Shown piece after piece: positions 1 to 13,094 of a stretch of DNA of 64,000 nt. Both the position numbers and the translations under genes were made by a program. Numbering within the stretch: the first letter of the stretch is position 1; each line of letters starts with the position of its first letter. Source of the stretch: Pomphorhynchus laevis (taxonomy: Eukaryota > Acanthocephala > Palaeacanthocephala > Echinorhynchida > Pomphorhynchidae); contig WNNJ02001514.1 in NCBI GenBank assembly GCA_012934845.2, forward strand, positions 35,774 through 99,773, written 5' to 3'. The notes below the pieces were generated by a model. That model was not told the DNA's origin. It ran no database searches and saw nothing but the letters and a program-made list of their open reading frames with translations.

Positions 1-3000
1 ATTTTCCTTAAATCAAATCGTAATTTTATTGCTGGCATTTTTTTAGCATTTTTAATAAATAATTTAATTTCCATTAATTTGATGAAAATTAATTTAATTT
101 AATTTTATAATGAAGAATCGGCTTTAAATATATATCAGTTTATGAATAATATATTATTCATTAAGATCCGTCAATTATAGAGGCGTAACTCTCTATAAAT
201 TTATTGGCAGAACGTTAAGTCTGCACTGGAACTTCATTGTAATTCACCGTTTACGGTTTATAATTTTTTTAATATTTCACATTCTCAAATGTGCAGAATT
301 TATTAATATTACAATAAAATGCTGTTTTAGCAATTAAAATACCAGTTTATTTCTAAGTTTGGAAATTTTTTAAAGATGATAGCAGGAACTATCGAAACGT
401 GTGAATTTTTGAAATAAAACTTATTTATTCGTCCCTTATAAATAAAATGATTACATTTTAAATAATAGCTCTGTATATTAGCAAAGGTATAATGTAACCA
501 TATATATTTTGTACCTTTTACTGTAAAAGTAAATTATTTCAGAAATATAATTTTATATTTTCCGAAATATAATATAATATTTTGTTGTTTATAGTTTTTA
601 CATAAATGTAATTATTTGTTTAGACCACCTACAATCTGGATATCGAAAGTATAAATATTGAAGTCCAATGTGAAAATATTTGCTTATCCATTTTGTGTTA
701 AAAGTTATAAAATATAAAATTTTAATTAACTCTAAGTTGATTTAATATAAATAATAATTTTCGTTGTAGTTTTTATTATGGATCTCATAAATTAATTGAT
801 TTATTATTAGTTTCTGAATATAACAGTGAAATAGTTAGATAATAAAATTTTTCTCTCTAATTCAAAGCCGTTGTATTATTTAAGTATACTTATTATAATG
901 AATGTATTCTAGATATTCCGTTATAGTTGAACGTTTAAAATTATATTTTATAAAGAAAACCTTGGCGTATGAAACAGTGTTGAGGACGTTTACCAAAATA
1001 TACATATTAAGCAATCTAAATATGAAATTTATATTAACTTTACGGATTATGTCTTGATAAACTTTAATTTCAGCCGCTTTTGCTATTCTAAACGGTTTGT
1101 GATTTAATTAAAATAGCGTAAACATCAATGTAAACTAAAAATATTTGGAATTCAAGAAGCATGATTTCATTTAAATCAGACATCTGTTTAATGAGAGTAG
1201 ATTGATAATTAGATTTTCGAGTGTGACATTACTCAATCATCACGAAAATGATAATCAAAGCTTATACTTACAACTTTGCTGATGTCGAAAAATCTCAATT
1301 CTCTCAGGAGGAGGATCTAACTTTATCAGAAATATATTATTAATTGTCACCGATCAGTTGTGTAGGTTTATTACTAGGGAACAATGAGTGCTCTGTATAT
1401 TGATTGAGTACATCTGCCAAATTAGTATCGAGTAACGAGAAAATGATATGATCAGTCAACTGTCAAAAATAAATGTGCAACAAAACAGTAATATGTTCAA
1501 ATAAAAATATGGCAGTAAGCTTATCTCTAGGCACAATTATCTAAAATTAGCATAGGGTCAAAAACTTGTTGAACTATACAGTTTATTAAATTCATTAGCA
1601 TTTTATATGAGACTTGTGCAAAATAAATATATCAAATAAAAATTTATGCGAAAAAATACGTAAAGCATATAATGGTCAAACAGATATATAGAACAAACGG
1701 AAATTCGTATGATATCAATGTCAGTGATAATGTATAGATTATGCAACATTTAACTGTCGGTCGGTTTTACGGAGTATTGTGTGACAGTAAAATGATCGAA
1801 AATACTCAGATCGTGTTTTTATTAACTGCAAATTTGTAATTTATTATAATTATGTAAAAGTTAATTTTTGATTGTTTAAAATATTTTAATTGTTTATAAA
1901 TTATTAAGCTTTTTGAAAAAATCGTATTTTAATGTCTGTTAGTGTTAATGAGTACAAATTTTAATTTATATCAACTATATTATATTAACTATAAAAGTAA
2001 AATATTTGTGACATATTAAACTTGTTTTTTACCGCTAATTCTGCTATCAATTGAAACTTTTTTAACAAAAAAGTAGCGTTAAGTTTTTCAATTTAAAATG
2101 GATAAAAAATATTTTTACAAATTCTTTTTATATAGAATTTATATTGTAATATATATATTACTTATAAAAAGTAAATATTTATATTTTGTTGTTTATAGTT
2201 TTCCTTTTTATATGTAAATTTACTTTTTATATGTAAATATAAATATATAAAAAATATAAATAAAAATATATTTACCGTTTATATTTTACTTATAAAAATA
2301 TATTTTGTCAAATATATGTTTATTATTTTTATTATGTATTAATGTATATATTTATATTAATATTCAATATTGATATAATATTGATATTGCTGATATTTTA
2401 GCAATTAATTATAAAAAATATTTTTTAAATATATATTTTGTCAAAACATGCGCACATAAATATTAAATATTGATATCTATTATATAAAAATGTATATTAG
2501 TATGCTAATATCACTGCACTTTATTTTAATATTAAATCATCTGAATATACAATTTTAAGTATAAAATTAAGTTAATATTAATTGTTATTTATTGTCTACA
2601 AAGCAATTAATAAGAAACTATTAGTATTTGTTAATAGTAATGTGAAAAATATATTAGATTCAATCAAATATTATTTAATCAAATAGTTATCTATTTCCAA
2701 GATAGTTGAAGTATTCTAGATTCAAACATGATTCTTTTTAAACGACAGACGTTGAACACGTATCAGAGCTTGCCTTCAACTCTTTAGGAAATGTTTGTTA
2801 TTATACGGGTAAATAACAAACAATACTTGACATTAAAGCACAAAATTAAAAATATATTTTTAATTTCCCTTTTTAATAATTTTTAGATACCTGATCATTG
2901 TTGTTATAATGTTTATCATATATTAATGATGAACATTGGCGCCGCTGAAATATTAGAAATAAATAATAATATCTCATCTACTTTATTTGTTACTAATCTT

Positions 3001-3889
3001 TTAAGGATTTTTAATTTATCAATTTTAAATTTCTAAATTTTAGGTCCCTCAAGTATTCATAAAACTTATAGCCGATAAAACGGATTAGACCGAGTTCGTG
3101 TATGAAGGCAAACGGATCTCGAGTGCATAATTGTGAAGTTCAAACGTCGCTTTATTTGTAATTAATAAAGAATTGTAAAGCCTGTGAATTAAAACACTTA
3201 TAAAAGCAAGAATAGTTAACGCTATATCATAATTACCTTTCTGTGTTTTTCCCTAAGTAGGAGACTCCTGCTATTATTGTAGTGTCATTTAAATAATCAT
3301 CAAATGCAAATTTATTCTGTTAGATGTAATTATTTATTATTTCCTTACGAAATTATTATGGTCTTAAATAATTTGCTAAAACTGGTATTAATATATCTAT
3401 CTGTATTAGCCTTTCTGTGTAATTCATTTTTTGAATTACAAAAATGTAATTCATATTTTGAACAAAATATGAATTACATTTGTTTATGAATATCATAAAC
3501 AAAAATTAAGTATAAACCAATAAATATTTCTCAAATCTTTACAATTGAATCAATCAAATCAGCAACGGGTATCATTTTCATTGCTCAGTTCATAAGGAGT
3601 TAAGTAGCTCAAGCATTACTGTTTGAGGTAAATGTCCTCGTCGAGATATGCCGTTCCGTAAACTAATGAGGATCTGTCTCAAATGCATGCAAGAACAGTT
3701 ATTCATATAATATTTAGTAAATAAACGAATTCAAAAATGATATCGCTTTTATCACAATAATGATATTTTGTCAAGACATATAACGATAATGATATTGCGG
3801 AACGTATGCTCAGTTACGGTTTGTTTGAATGTGTCAGATTATTCTAAATTACAGTTTTTGTCTAAATCACATCCAATATCAAGTATAAA
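1..3889. other. AT-rich DNA, no gene seen
   Basis: Low-complexity AT sequence with stop codons throughout. 2100-2520 is especially AT-biased, with repeated ATAAAAATATATTT-like words. The only open frame (3304-3489) is an artefact of low G+C. Contains the palindrome at 3443. Confidence 0.7.
3443..3480. repeat. Perfect 18-bp-arm palindrome
   Basis: AATGTAATTCATATTTTG, two bases, then the exact inverse. Further diverged ATGTAATTC/GAATTACA words flank it at 3420-3442. Confidence 0.85.
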
Positions 3890-4093
3890 TATTTTAAATA
3901 GTTGATATACTGATCCATTATTGATAAATAATTATTTGAGCTGGATCAAAGAAAAGAGGAAATTATTTTTGATATTTCGCTAACTTCTGTTAGCATTTTC
4001 AGAAAATGATTACCTGAAGATGCTAACAGAAGTTAGCGAAATATCAAAAATAATTTCTTCTTTCCTTTGATCCAGATCAAATAATTATTTATC
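3890..4093. mobile_element. Palindromic MITE-like element, copy 1
   Basis: Two arms of about 80 bases around an 11-base centre. Left arm: GATAAATAATTATTTGAGC, GGATCAAAG, GATATTTCGCTAACTTCTG; the right arm mirrors it. Each arm holds its own hairpin GCTAAC/GTTAGC. An asymmetric left tail, AAATAGTTGAT ... TCCATTATT, is shared by all four copies. No transposase is encoded; the element would be mobilised in trans, or is a remnant. Confidence 0.85.
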
Positions 4094-4929
4094 AATATTT
4101 TAATAATTATTTGAAAATACTGAATTGGTCGCAACAGAACACGACAAATTTAAACAATTTCTAAATATTTTAACATTTAGCATGATTTAATGTGCTTGTA
4201 CTTGCATCTAATATAAAATCTACTGTGCAAACTAATAATAGGAGCAAATGTCAATAATCGAGAATTAATAGTCAAAAATCAGATAATCAAAATAAATCAA
4301 TTAAGTAAATAGTAATTTTATATCAACAAACTTGGTGATTTAGATATTGTACACAGTTATATATAATATAAACTTACACATATACGATACACTTACATAT
4401 ACTAACAATAACTTGACGAAAATTCTATTTTAGTGAGCAGAGACAAAACCCATGCTAAAATATTTCGAAAATGAAGAAACAAAGGAGAATAAAATATTTC
4501 TCAAATTTTAGAAACAAATGAGAATCAGGTTTTTCATGCTAATCAAAATTTTAGTTTAACAAATTACATCCAGTTTCGCAGTCTTAAAATTAACCAATGA
4601 GAAAATGAGAAACCCTAATTGGTAATGATTCCTTTAATGAACAAAAACAATTGCATTAATGATTACTCTTTGTCAGCATGAATCGTGTGAATTGAAAAGA
4701 ATGAATTTTAAAAAAAGGAATTTGAAACAAAGCGATTGACTAAATTTAAATTAATGCATTTTATAATCACAGTCTGTCTCACTTAAACAAGAATTTGAAT
4801 GACTTTTAATCTTTGGTACTGCTCAGTCACATCAACTAATGTAGTATCTAATAATATCTTATCAATAATACATAATTGCAGTATTTATGACAAGGGTTAT
4901 TTTACCGGAAAACAAAGTCCACAGATCAA
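4094..4929. other. AT-rich DNA, no gene seen
   Basis: No frame, repeat family or RNA gene recognised. The last bases (TTATTTTACCGGAAAACAAA, from about 4898) already match a word found near PLE repeats at 13625 and 14250. Confidence 0.6.
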
Positions 4930-5371
4930 TAATAACTTATTAGTAAAACCAATCAGATCGAATAACTGAGTACATATTTTCTACTATATATAAATAAAAA
5001 ATAAAGATAAATAATTATAAATAATGAATAATTATATAAGATAGAAAGTATTTGCTAAAAATGAATCCAATTCTTAGTTATTAAAAATAAATTTTTATAG
5101 ATTGATTTATAAATAACAATGCATCATTTGAAGAAATTGCTATGCATTCAGTTTTAGTCCCATATTCTTCAAGCCTAACATAGTAATTGTGCAAAATATA
5201 TGATTATGATGTATTTCCTCTAATAAATTTAATTATCTAGTGTATCTTCTTCTAATAAAATATTAATCCATTATATATTAAATTAATTTAATCTATAAAA
5301 TATTTCTGCTTAAGAGTTTAAATTAATTTTTGATTATATTATGTTTATTATATATTTACGATTTTCTGTGT
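4930..5371 (-). mobile_element. PLE remnant A, 3' part (left of LINE insertion)
   Basis: On the plus strand it carries the family's ATAACTGAGTACATATTTTC and TATTTCCTCTAATAAATTT words. It then runs into CTTAAGAGTTTAAATTAATT, the end of the PLE coding region as at 25193 onward. It stops where a G+C-richer LINE begins. Confidence 0.68.
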
Positions 5372-8365
5372 GATTGTAAATTGAAAAGTCTACAAACCTC
5401 AAACTACGTTACTAGGGCGTCCCCTGCAAGCGACGCGCGCCATATTCCGCTTGAAGCGGCAATTAACAAAGGGTTACTGACTTACGTACGGTCGGAAGAG
5501 AAGCAAGTCCAACCTCGAAACCTACGCCTGATGCCACTAAACATCGGTACACTAACCGGAAAAAGCAGAGAATTAGCTGCCAACCTCAAACAACGTCATG
5601 TCGATATTGCAGTTGTTCAGAAAAGTAAATGGAAATGTTACAAAAGAAATCGGCGATGTGTATAAGCTTTATTACCAGGGCACTATCAATGGGCAAATGG
5701 AGTCGGGATCATATTATCAGAGAATCTGCAACAATATATTACTGCGATACAGCGAATCTGAAACCACATTATGTCAGCTGCGCTCGATATCAAAACACGC
5801 AGAATAGTAATAATCTCAGCATATGCTCCCCAACAAGGTTGCTCCGACGAAGAGAAAGTCAAGTTTAGGCAAAGACTCAGCGACGTAACCCAATCAGTCA
5901 AAAAAGATGAAATTGTCTTCGTGGGATGAGACCTAAACGCCATGTCGGCTCCGAACATCCCTCGTTCCAACGAAACCACGGTGGCATAGGTATCGGAACT
6001 CTGAATGAAGATAGAGCAAGGATTCTCGACTGGGTGCATGCACAATACATTGCACTGTGCAATACTTTCTTCGCCAAACGAAACTCTCACCTAGTTACGT
6101 ACTATAGTAGAAACTACAAGACGCAAACCGATTTATAAGCATGCCGCCGAAACGATCAAAAACTAGCCAAGAACACCAAAGTGATTCCCTTCGAACCAGT
6201 CGCTAGTCAACACCACCCTCTTGTAATGGATATTCTATTACCAACGCCTATTAGCAGAATCCCTACGACTAAACATGCGCATATTAAGTGGTGGAAACAT
6301 CGAGAATGCGGAGATAAACTAACCCCTGCTCTCCATTTGGCTATCCAGACAACATCATTAATAGAGGATGTAAATGAGTGTTGTGACTATGTCGCCCGAA
6401 ATATATCCAATGCAGCGCGACCGATCCTCGGAGTCACCCAGCCAGGTCGAAAGTTTATTGACAAAAAACGTGGTTCTGAAATTAAGAGATCCAACAAGCT
6501 AGCTATACGAGATAAAAAGAAAGCATATAAAAAGTGAAAACTATCTCAGCTCTCAGAAGAAAAAGAACGTTACCGTATACAAAATAGGATTGCCAAAACG
6601 AAAGTGGCAGAGAGCAAAAACACTTACATCACCGACCTGTACAATAATCTAGAGTCCCCCGAAGGTAAATGTGATATATACCGCCTTGCAAGGTCTCGAT
6701 TAAATTCCACCAAAGACATGATTCACTTTGCCTAGATCATGAGTAAAGATGGAAATATACTGCGAGATGATAGAGAAATTCAGAACAGATGGCGTGAACA
6801 TTACAACGAAATAAGTAACATAGAATTCCCCCATCATGATCTACACATGGGGACATGCACATCTGGATCAGTCCCATATATCACAACCGCAGAAGTAGCT
6901 GAGTCGATAAGGAAGATGAAAAACGGAAAAGCTACATGACCGATGGAATTCCTGCCGAGGGTTGGAAACTCACGTGACTTGCAGGCATAGCTTTTCTCAC
7001 GCACCTTTTCAACAAAATAGTTACACAGTGCGAAGTACCTAAAGCATGGCAAACATCGTTTACAATCCCCATCTGGAAACATAAAGGTGAAATTGCAAAG
7101 CTATAGCTATTATCGCCCTGTCCGGTTATTATCCCACACAATGAAAATCTTTGAGCATGTCCTGGACAAGATACTAAGGGCTCTGACTAACATGGCCGTT
7201 AACCAGTGTTGTTTGTCAAAAATGTATCAACAACAGATGCTATACAAGCAGCAAGGATATTTATGGAAAAACACCGACAAAAGCAGCACAGTTTACATAT
7301 GGCCTTCTCTGATTTAGAGAAGACTTTTGATCGGGTGCCACATTCTTTTATCTGGTACTCCCTGCGACAACACGGTGTCCTAGAGGAGTACGTTGCCTGG
7401 ATTAAACTTATGTACTCAGAAAGGACCAGCATAGTACGCTGTGCTACCGGTGATTCTAAACCATATATGATAGGGTTGGCGTACATCAGGGCAGTATCCT
7501 GTCACCCCTGCTATTCATCTTATGTATGGATACAATTACTTCTAAACTGAACAACGATGTCCCATGGACCCTCTTATATGCAGACGATGTTATGCTTGCT
7601 ACACAAACACGTGCAAACCTCAAACAGCAAGTCCAAAACTTATCTGTTTGTCTATCGCAATACGGACTGCAGCTGAACATTGGTAAAACTGCGTATCACG
7701 AGCTTGGATATCAAACATCTGGATCCATCGAGATCAACGGCAGTCACTCGAAAAGTGTACTACCTTCAAATACTTGGGGTCCCACCTCTCATCGGATGGT
7801 ACAATAAATAAGGATGTAAATGGGTGCCCTAATGCAGCTTGGCTAAAATGGCGAGGCCTTTCAGGAATATTATATGACCGACGAATGCCACTAAAGTTTA
7901 AAGCCAAAATCTACACAGCAGTTGTGAGACTGGTTGTATTGTACGCCACAGAATGTTGGCAATCAAATTCAGACGCCAGAAGAAAATTACACGCCATGGA
8001 GATGAATATGCTGCGCTGGTCCTATGGAGTAACACGCCTAGATAGGATTATGAATACCAACATCCGCCAACTTTTCGTTGTAACGCAAATAAACCTCAAG
8101 GCGAGGGAACATCGACTACGATGTTTCGGACATATTCACATGGCTGACAAAACAGCAGTATGCCGAGCCAATCGTTCAAGGCGTACGACCTCGTGGGCGC
8201 CATAAGAAAAGATGGATGGATACTATCCATGATGAATTGAAAGCATGTAACCTGGCGCTAGCTCTAGCACAAACCCGAGAAGTATAGATAAGACATATCA
8301 AAGCCGTCGACCCTGGCCTGCAGGAAAAGGCAAAGAATAAAAAGATTTATTGGTTATAAAATACG
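5372..8365 (+). mobile_element. RTE-clade LINE inserted in PLE remnant A, degenerate
   Basis: AP-endonuclease words come first: LRLMPLNIGTLTGKSREL near 5520, then ISAYAPQQGCSDEEK near 5815, DLNAMS and TYYSRN. RT words follow: EIQNRWREHYNEIS at 6778, SIRKMKNGKAT at 6906, then DLEKTFDRVPHSFIWYSLRQ, LLYADDVMLATQT near 7570 and YGLQLNIGKT. The tail is MEMNMLRWSYGVTRLDRI, LKAREHRLRCFGHI and RPRGRHKKRWMDTIHDELKA. This order and these motifs are those of RTE/BovB-like elements. The frame is broken many times by frameshifts and stops, so this is an old inactive copy of about 3 kb. It ends in AATAAAAAGATTTATTGG with no long poly(A). Confidence 0.9.
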
Positions 8366-8662
8366 TTAGCTATAATTGGACTACTATTACCTCCCATTGG
8401 GACACCTTTTACTTTCCTGAATATAGATGTCCCTAAAATATTTAAGGCTTCTATTAGTTCAATTTTATCCATATATTTATATTTATTTGATAGTTGAATA
8501 GTGTCTTATACCAGTATTAATTTCGACTATTATATTCCTTACAATATTTTTTAAAGTGTGTTTTAATTCATTTAAGTCACTTTCTATAAACATAAAAGGG
8601 TTTGAATGAACATTTTAAAGCACTACAATTACGGCTTTTAAGTTCTATTTGCAGATTTAATT
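8366..8662 (-). mobile_element. PLE remnant A, RT part (right of LINE insertion)
   Basis: AGCTATAATTGGACTACTAT and the following 290 bases match the RT region of the 25-27 kb element (plus positions from 25719), including the reverse complement of the MGG motif B coding region. Relative to that copy it lacks about 190 bp internally. The PLE sequence between remnant halves (equivalent to about 25265-25718) is also missing. Confidence 0.8.
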
Positions 8663-9629
8663 GACACACTTCAGTAACAAAATACTCTCACACATTTCAA
8701 AGATCGTAAAATTACTCTCTGAATGAAATCTATTTGATTCACTTTGGATAGATAAGAAGCAAAGTGTCATTTTTTATTTTTTATCAACTTAGTAATAATC
8801 CAACTTAATAATTTAAGTCTAGATAAATGCTTTGTTGATAAATGAAAAATCAATATTTATATATCATAAACTCAAATAAAATTCTTATTTAATCTAGGTT
8901 TATCAAGTCCGAATGTTTTTAGCAAATATTTAGCTTTTTAATGAATAATATTTTGTTAAACTGTCAATGTATATTAAGAGTATTAATATTACGTACCTAT
9001 ATTTTTACATATTTATAAATCTTCGTAATATCAATATTAGTTAAGATGATAACTCCTAACAAGGAAATGTTAAATAATTTTCCGAAAGTTTTTTGTTTAT
9101 CCTTCGATTTTTTTATCTTATAACTTTTAAGATGTTGATATATTTATTCAAATCTAAAATATTATTTTGGTAACAGAATACGAAATTATTAAAATAAAAA
9201 ATAAATTAATAAAATAAATAAATTAATTCAAATATTTGGTATAATTCAGATTTTCAATTCAGATTTTTTATCAGTTTATTCTTTATGAACTGATCTATGG
9301 ATCAGTTCATAGATTAGATTTTATGGAATAGATTTGATGAATAAAATCGATTAGATGTTCTATTAAATAACCTGTAAAATTCCCTATTTACATTTCGAAC
9401 AACGTATTTATTTTTAAAGCTTTTTAGTGGTTATAAAATATTTTTATTTTACAGATTTGAAATCAAAAGTTTCAATTGTAAAACGAATAATATTTTCAGA
9501 ATAACCATATAAAGCAAAATATTTTAACAGCAAAGATATTTGTTAGAAAATTCCTTGTAAAGCTCAAATTTTTAATGTAATTTTATATAAAAAGATCTAT
9601 ATTTTTATCTTAATATTTTTATATAAAAA
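8663..9629. other. AT-rich DNA, no gene seen
   Basis: Includes a short GATCTATGGATCAGTTCATAG inverted region near 9290; otherwise featureless. Confidence 0.6.
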
Positions 9630-9884
9630 TATAATAAATAATTCAGATCAGCTAACTGAGCCTACGTATTTTATATAAAATAAATATAAATTATATTAAG
9701 TAATTAATAATTATATACGATTTTATACAATTTATATTTAAAGTTTAAAATAAAAATTATTATTTTTTTAATTGACTAATAAATAATATAAGAAGTGTTC
9801 GGATAAGGAATGGAGGTCACCATTTATAAATAAGACGAATAAAGAAATATGAATTAGTATTTAGCATTTATCGGATAATTACAA

Positions 9885-10185
9885 TTTCATTTTTTTATTT
9901 CAGAAATAGTGTTTAGTCTCATGTATGCCTAAACAATGGAAGTTTCTTCTCAACTACTATCTCGAGTAGCTTTTTACAAAATCTAAATGATCCTTGAGAT
10001 GTGAAATATAAGTAACTGCACAAATATCGCAAAAGGAAGTCATATCCACAAAGACACAAATGCTGTACACCCTGGATTGTAAGACGAAATTTTATGGAAA
10101 CTGCCATTAGTAGAATACAACGAAACTTGATCATAATCACGTTACGAAGAATTTTTTCATAGATACTACCAGAGATTAAGCTGAT
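9885..10185. repeat. Dispersed repeat, copy 1
   Basis: TTTCAGAAATAGTGTTTAG ... GAAACTTGATCATAATCACG ... AAGAATTTTTTCATAGATAC, shared with 10865-11025, which lacks about 150 internal bases. It is embedded among PLE 3' repeats and contains no convincing gene; the 73-codon minus frame across it is not conserved in the second copy. Confidence 0.6.
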
Positions 10186-10864
10186 TACGCAGATCAGCTA
10201 GCTGAGTCTACGTATTTAATGCTGTATATAAATTAAAAATAATGATAAATAATAAATAATTATATAAGTGAAAATAAATATACAGTGAAATCATTCTATT
10301 TTATAATATTTATTTATAATTATATAAGATTTATACAATTTATATTTATATAACCATAAAATTTAAATTAAAATTTAAAAGATTCGTTGAAAATATTACC
10401 AATTTTCATGCTGTATTTATCATCAGTGTTTAAATATTTTATTGCATTGTGAGGTTTTGTCATTTAAATGCTAATTTACAGCACATTTCGATTCAGTTCA
10501 AAATTCACGCCTTGTAATTTTTGAGTTCCGAAATTTCGTTTTAGTTAGAATATATAAATCATTTGAAAAATATTTAAGAGTAATTTTTAACTTATTTGCA
10601 TATCAAGGCTAGGTTACTGTAAACAAAGTGTTGTCTGGAGGCGGTAAGTGATCCTTTTAAATCTGTAGCAAGACTTGGGTATCCAATTTGATCCTTGCTA
10701 TTATCGGCTACTCTAAGTTCAGGCATTGAAATCTTCAACATTAATTCAGATCAGCTAATTGAGTCTACATATTTTATACTATTTATAAATGAAACGATAA
10801 ATAATTATAAGAGAGTTTATACAATTTTTATAAGAGATGAATATATAAGGATAAATCACTGTTT

Positions 10865-11025
10865 CGCTTATAATTGCAATTTCACCTTTTTTACTTCAGA
10901 AATAGTGTTTTGGCCACATGTATGGTCACATGATGGAAGTTCTTTCTCAACTACCATTAATAGGAAGAAACTTGATCATAATCACGTTACGAAGAATATT
11001 TCTTAGATACTACCTGAGATGAAAC
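10865..11025. repeat. Dispersed repeat, copy 2 (internally deleted)
   Basis: Same ends as the copy at 9885 (TTACTTCAGAAATAGTGTTT and GATCATAATCACGTTACGAA), with the middle missing. It is immediately followed by another PLE 3' repeat word (CTGAGTCTACGTATTTTATG). Confidence 0.6.
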
Positions 11026-11357
11026 TGAGTCTACGTATTTTATGCTGTATATAAATTAAAAATAATGATAAATAATAAATAATTCAGTAATAAATAGTAA
11101 AATAATAAATAATAAATTTTAAATACATAAATGTCTTTCAACCTTAAGCTAACTCTAAATTATAAACGAAATATGTTTTTAAAGATATGCTTTAAGATAT
11201 CAGATAACTGAGTCTACGTATATTATACTATACATAAATTAAAAATAAAGATAAATAATTAATAATTAAATAAGATTTTATAGAATTTATATTTATATCA
11301 ACTTTAAATTAACAATTGAATTTTAAAATAAAAGTAAATTTTTATGAAATGTCTATT

Positions 11358-11392
11358 TTGATGTATCATCTAAAAGATGATACATCAAAACA
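11358..11392. repeat. Perfect 16-bp-arm hairpin
   Basis: TTTTGATGTATCATCT, three A, and its inverse, inside the PLE-repeat cluster. Confidence 0.82.
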
Positions 11393-11997
11393 TAGAGGAT
11401 TAGAGGTCATCAGGAGGGATTGATGAAAAAATATAAAAATATAACAAAAAAATAAATACATGAATAAATCGTAATAAAATCTAAAATTGCAGATAATATG
11501 GGCATTCAATTTATTGCATAGATTAGCTTAAATAGTACATAATGATTGATTAATCCTTCCTCGTTGATCATTATTAAGAAGTACTAATTAATCCTAATTG
11601 ATCATTCTTAAGAAGTACTTCACCTAGAATTAATTAATCAGATATGATAACTGAGTCTATCTTATCTGATAACGATAGAGTCTATATTATCTGATATTTT
11701 AAAATTTAAATTTAAAATAAAAGTTAAATTTTATGAATTTACTAATAAATAACAGACGATGTATCAGAATAAGGATTATGAATGATGAATGTTTAATCAC
11801 CTAAATTATAGGTTTGTATAAGTTATTTGTGTACTGTTATATTATCAAGTTTCGGCCTTTATTTATCGACCCAACATAGGAGCGTGTAAATACGTGCTAA
11901 TGACGTATTTCCTCTAATTAAATTTGATTTTCAAGTATCTTATTCTACATATCATATATATGATTTAATAATATATATATAATAAGAGTTCGGCTGC

Positions 11998-13094
11998 CTA
12001 TCACACGCCGTAAACGGTGTGTGATAGTTCATCATACTGACGATGGCTGCCGGCTATCACATGACCGTCTAGGAGTGACGAAAGTTTGCAGGCTTAAGAA
12101 TATGCTCGATTCAAACACTTATACAAACATATGGAAAGAATTGCTAATCGCAATCTCGAGCAATACCGATTCGAATGAAAGTCTAATTACATAGAAAGAA
12201 TCGATCCACTCAATCTCGGTTTCTTACAGTCAAGCATCCGAAAGTTTGATTCTCTGGTTGTTAATGATGGTCTGCATTGCAAATTGTAGGATTTAAGAGC
12301 TCAAGCCACCTACAATTTAAGCTAGATGTCGGAAATGCATTTTCACAATGTCACAGAGGCAGCCGAAACGGCGTGTGATAGTTCATCTTACTGACGATGG
12401 CTGCCGGCTATCACATGACCGTCTAGGAGTGACGAAAGTTTGCAGGCTTAAGAATATGCTCGATTCAAACACTTATACAAACATATGGAAAGAATTGCTA
12501 ATCGCAATCTCGAGCAATACCGATTCGAATGAAAGTCTAATTACATAGAAAGAATCGATCCACTCAATCTCGGTTTCTTACAGTCAAGCATCCGAAAGTT
12601 TGATTCTCTGGTTGTTAATGATGGTCTGCATTGCAAATTGTAGGATTTAAGAGCTCAAGCCACCTACAATTTAAGCTAGATGTCGGAAATGCATTTTCAC
12701 AATGTCACAGAGGCAGCCGAAACGGCGTGTGATAGTTCATCTTACTGACGATGGCTGCCGGCTATCACATGACCGTCTAGGAGTGACGAAAGTTTGCAGG
12801 CTTAAGAATATGCTCGATTCAAACACTTATACAAACATATGGAAAGAATTGCTAATCGCAATCTCGAGCAATACCGATTCGAATGAAACTCTTATTACAT
12901 AGAAAGAATCGATCCACTCAATCTCGGATTCTTACAGTCAAGCATCCGAAAGTTTGATTCTCTGGTTGTTAATGATGGTCTGCATTGCAAATTGTAGGAT
13001 TTAAGAGCTCACGCCACCTACAATTTAAGCTAGATGTCGGAAATGCATTTTCACAATGTCACAGTGGCAGCCGAAACGGCGTGTGATAGTTCAC
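11998..13094. repeat. Satellite array, 354-bp unit, three full copies
   Basis: Units 12012-12365, 12366-12719 and 12720-13073, then a 21-base stub. Units differ by only a few substitutions. Each unit contains CTGACGATGGCTGCCGGC, GGAGTGACGAAAGTTTGCAG and an internal 10-bp inverted repeat (AAATTGTAGG / CCTACAATTT). The array opens with a 14-bp-arm palindrome (CTATCACACGCCGT / ACGGTGTGTGATAG, 11998-12027). It is far richer in G+C than its surroundings. The 66-codon open frames in two units are by-products of the repeat. Confidence 0.95.

Larger units (their letters stand above)
9630..11995. repeat. Cluster of PLE 3'-region repeats
   Basis: At least five partial copies of the TCAGMTAACTGAGTCTACG ... 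TATAAATAAAAATAAAGATA repeat lie in a row (9645, 10190, 10746, 11029, 11200), plus a longer copy at 11640-11990 that reaches GTATCAGAATAAGGATTATG, AAGTTTCGGCC and TATTTCCTCTAATTAA. Most keep the plus orientation seen at 24780. No gene seen. Confidence 0.65.

Noticed and set aside
12030-12125. Hammerhead ribozyme in each satellite unit
   Set aside because: CTGACGA and CGAAA are present, but the first and last bases of the would-be helix II do not pair and no UH site is correctly placed after the GTTTG/CAAAC helix. Kept only as a possibility in the findings.
12348-12902. Two nearly identical 66-codon open frames (MSQRQPKRRVIV...)
   Set aside because: They are the same stretch of the 354-bp satellite in successive units; identity follows from the repeat, and there is no start context or domain.
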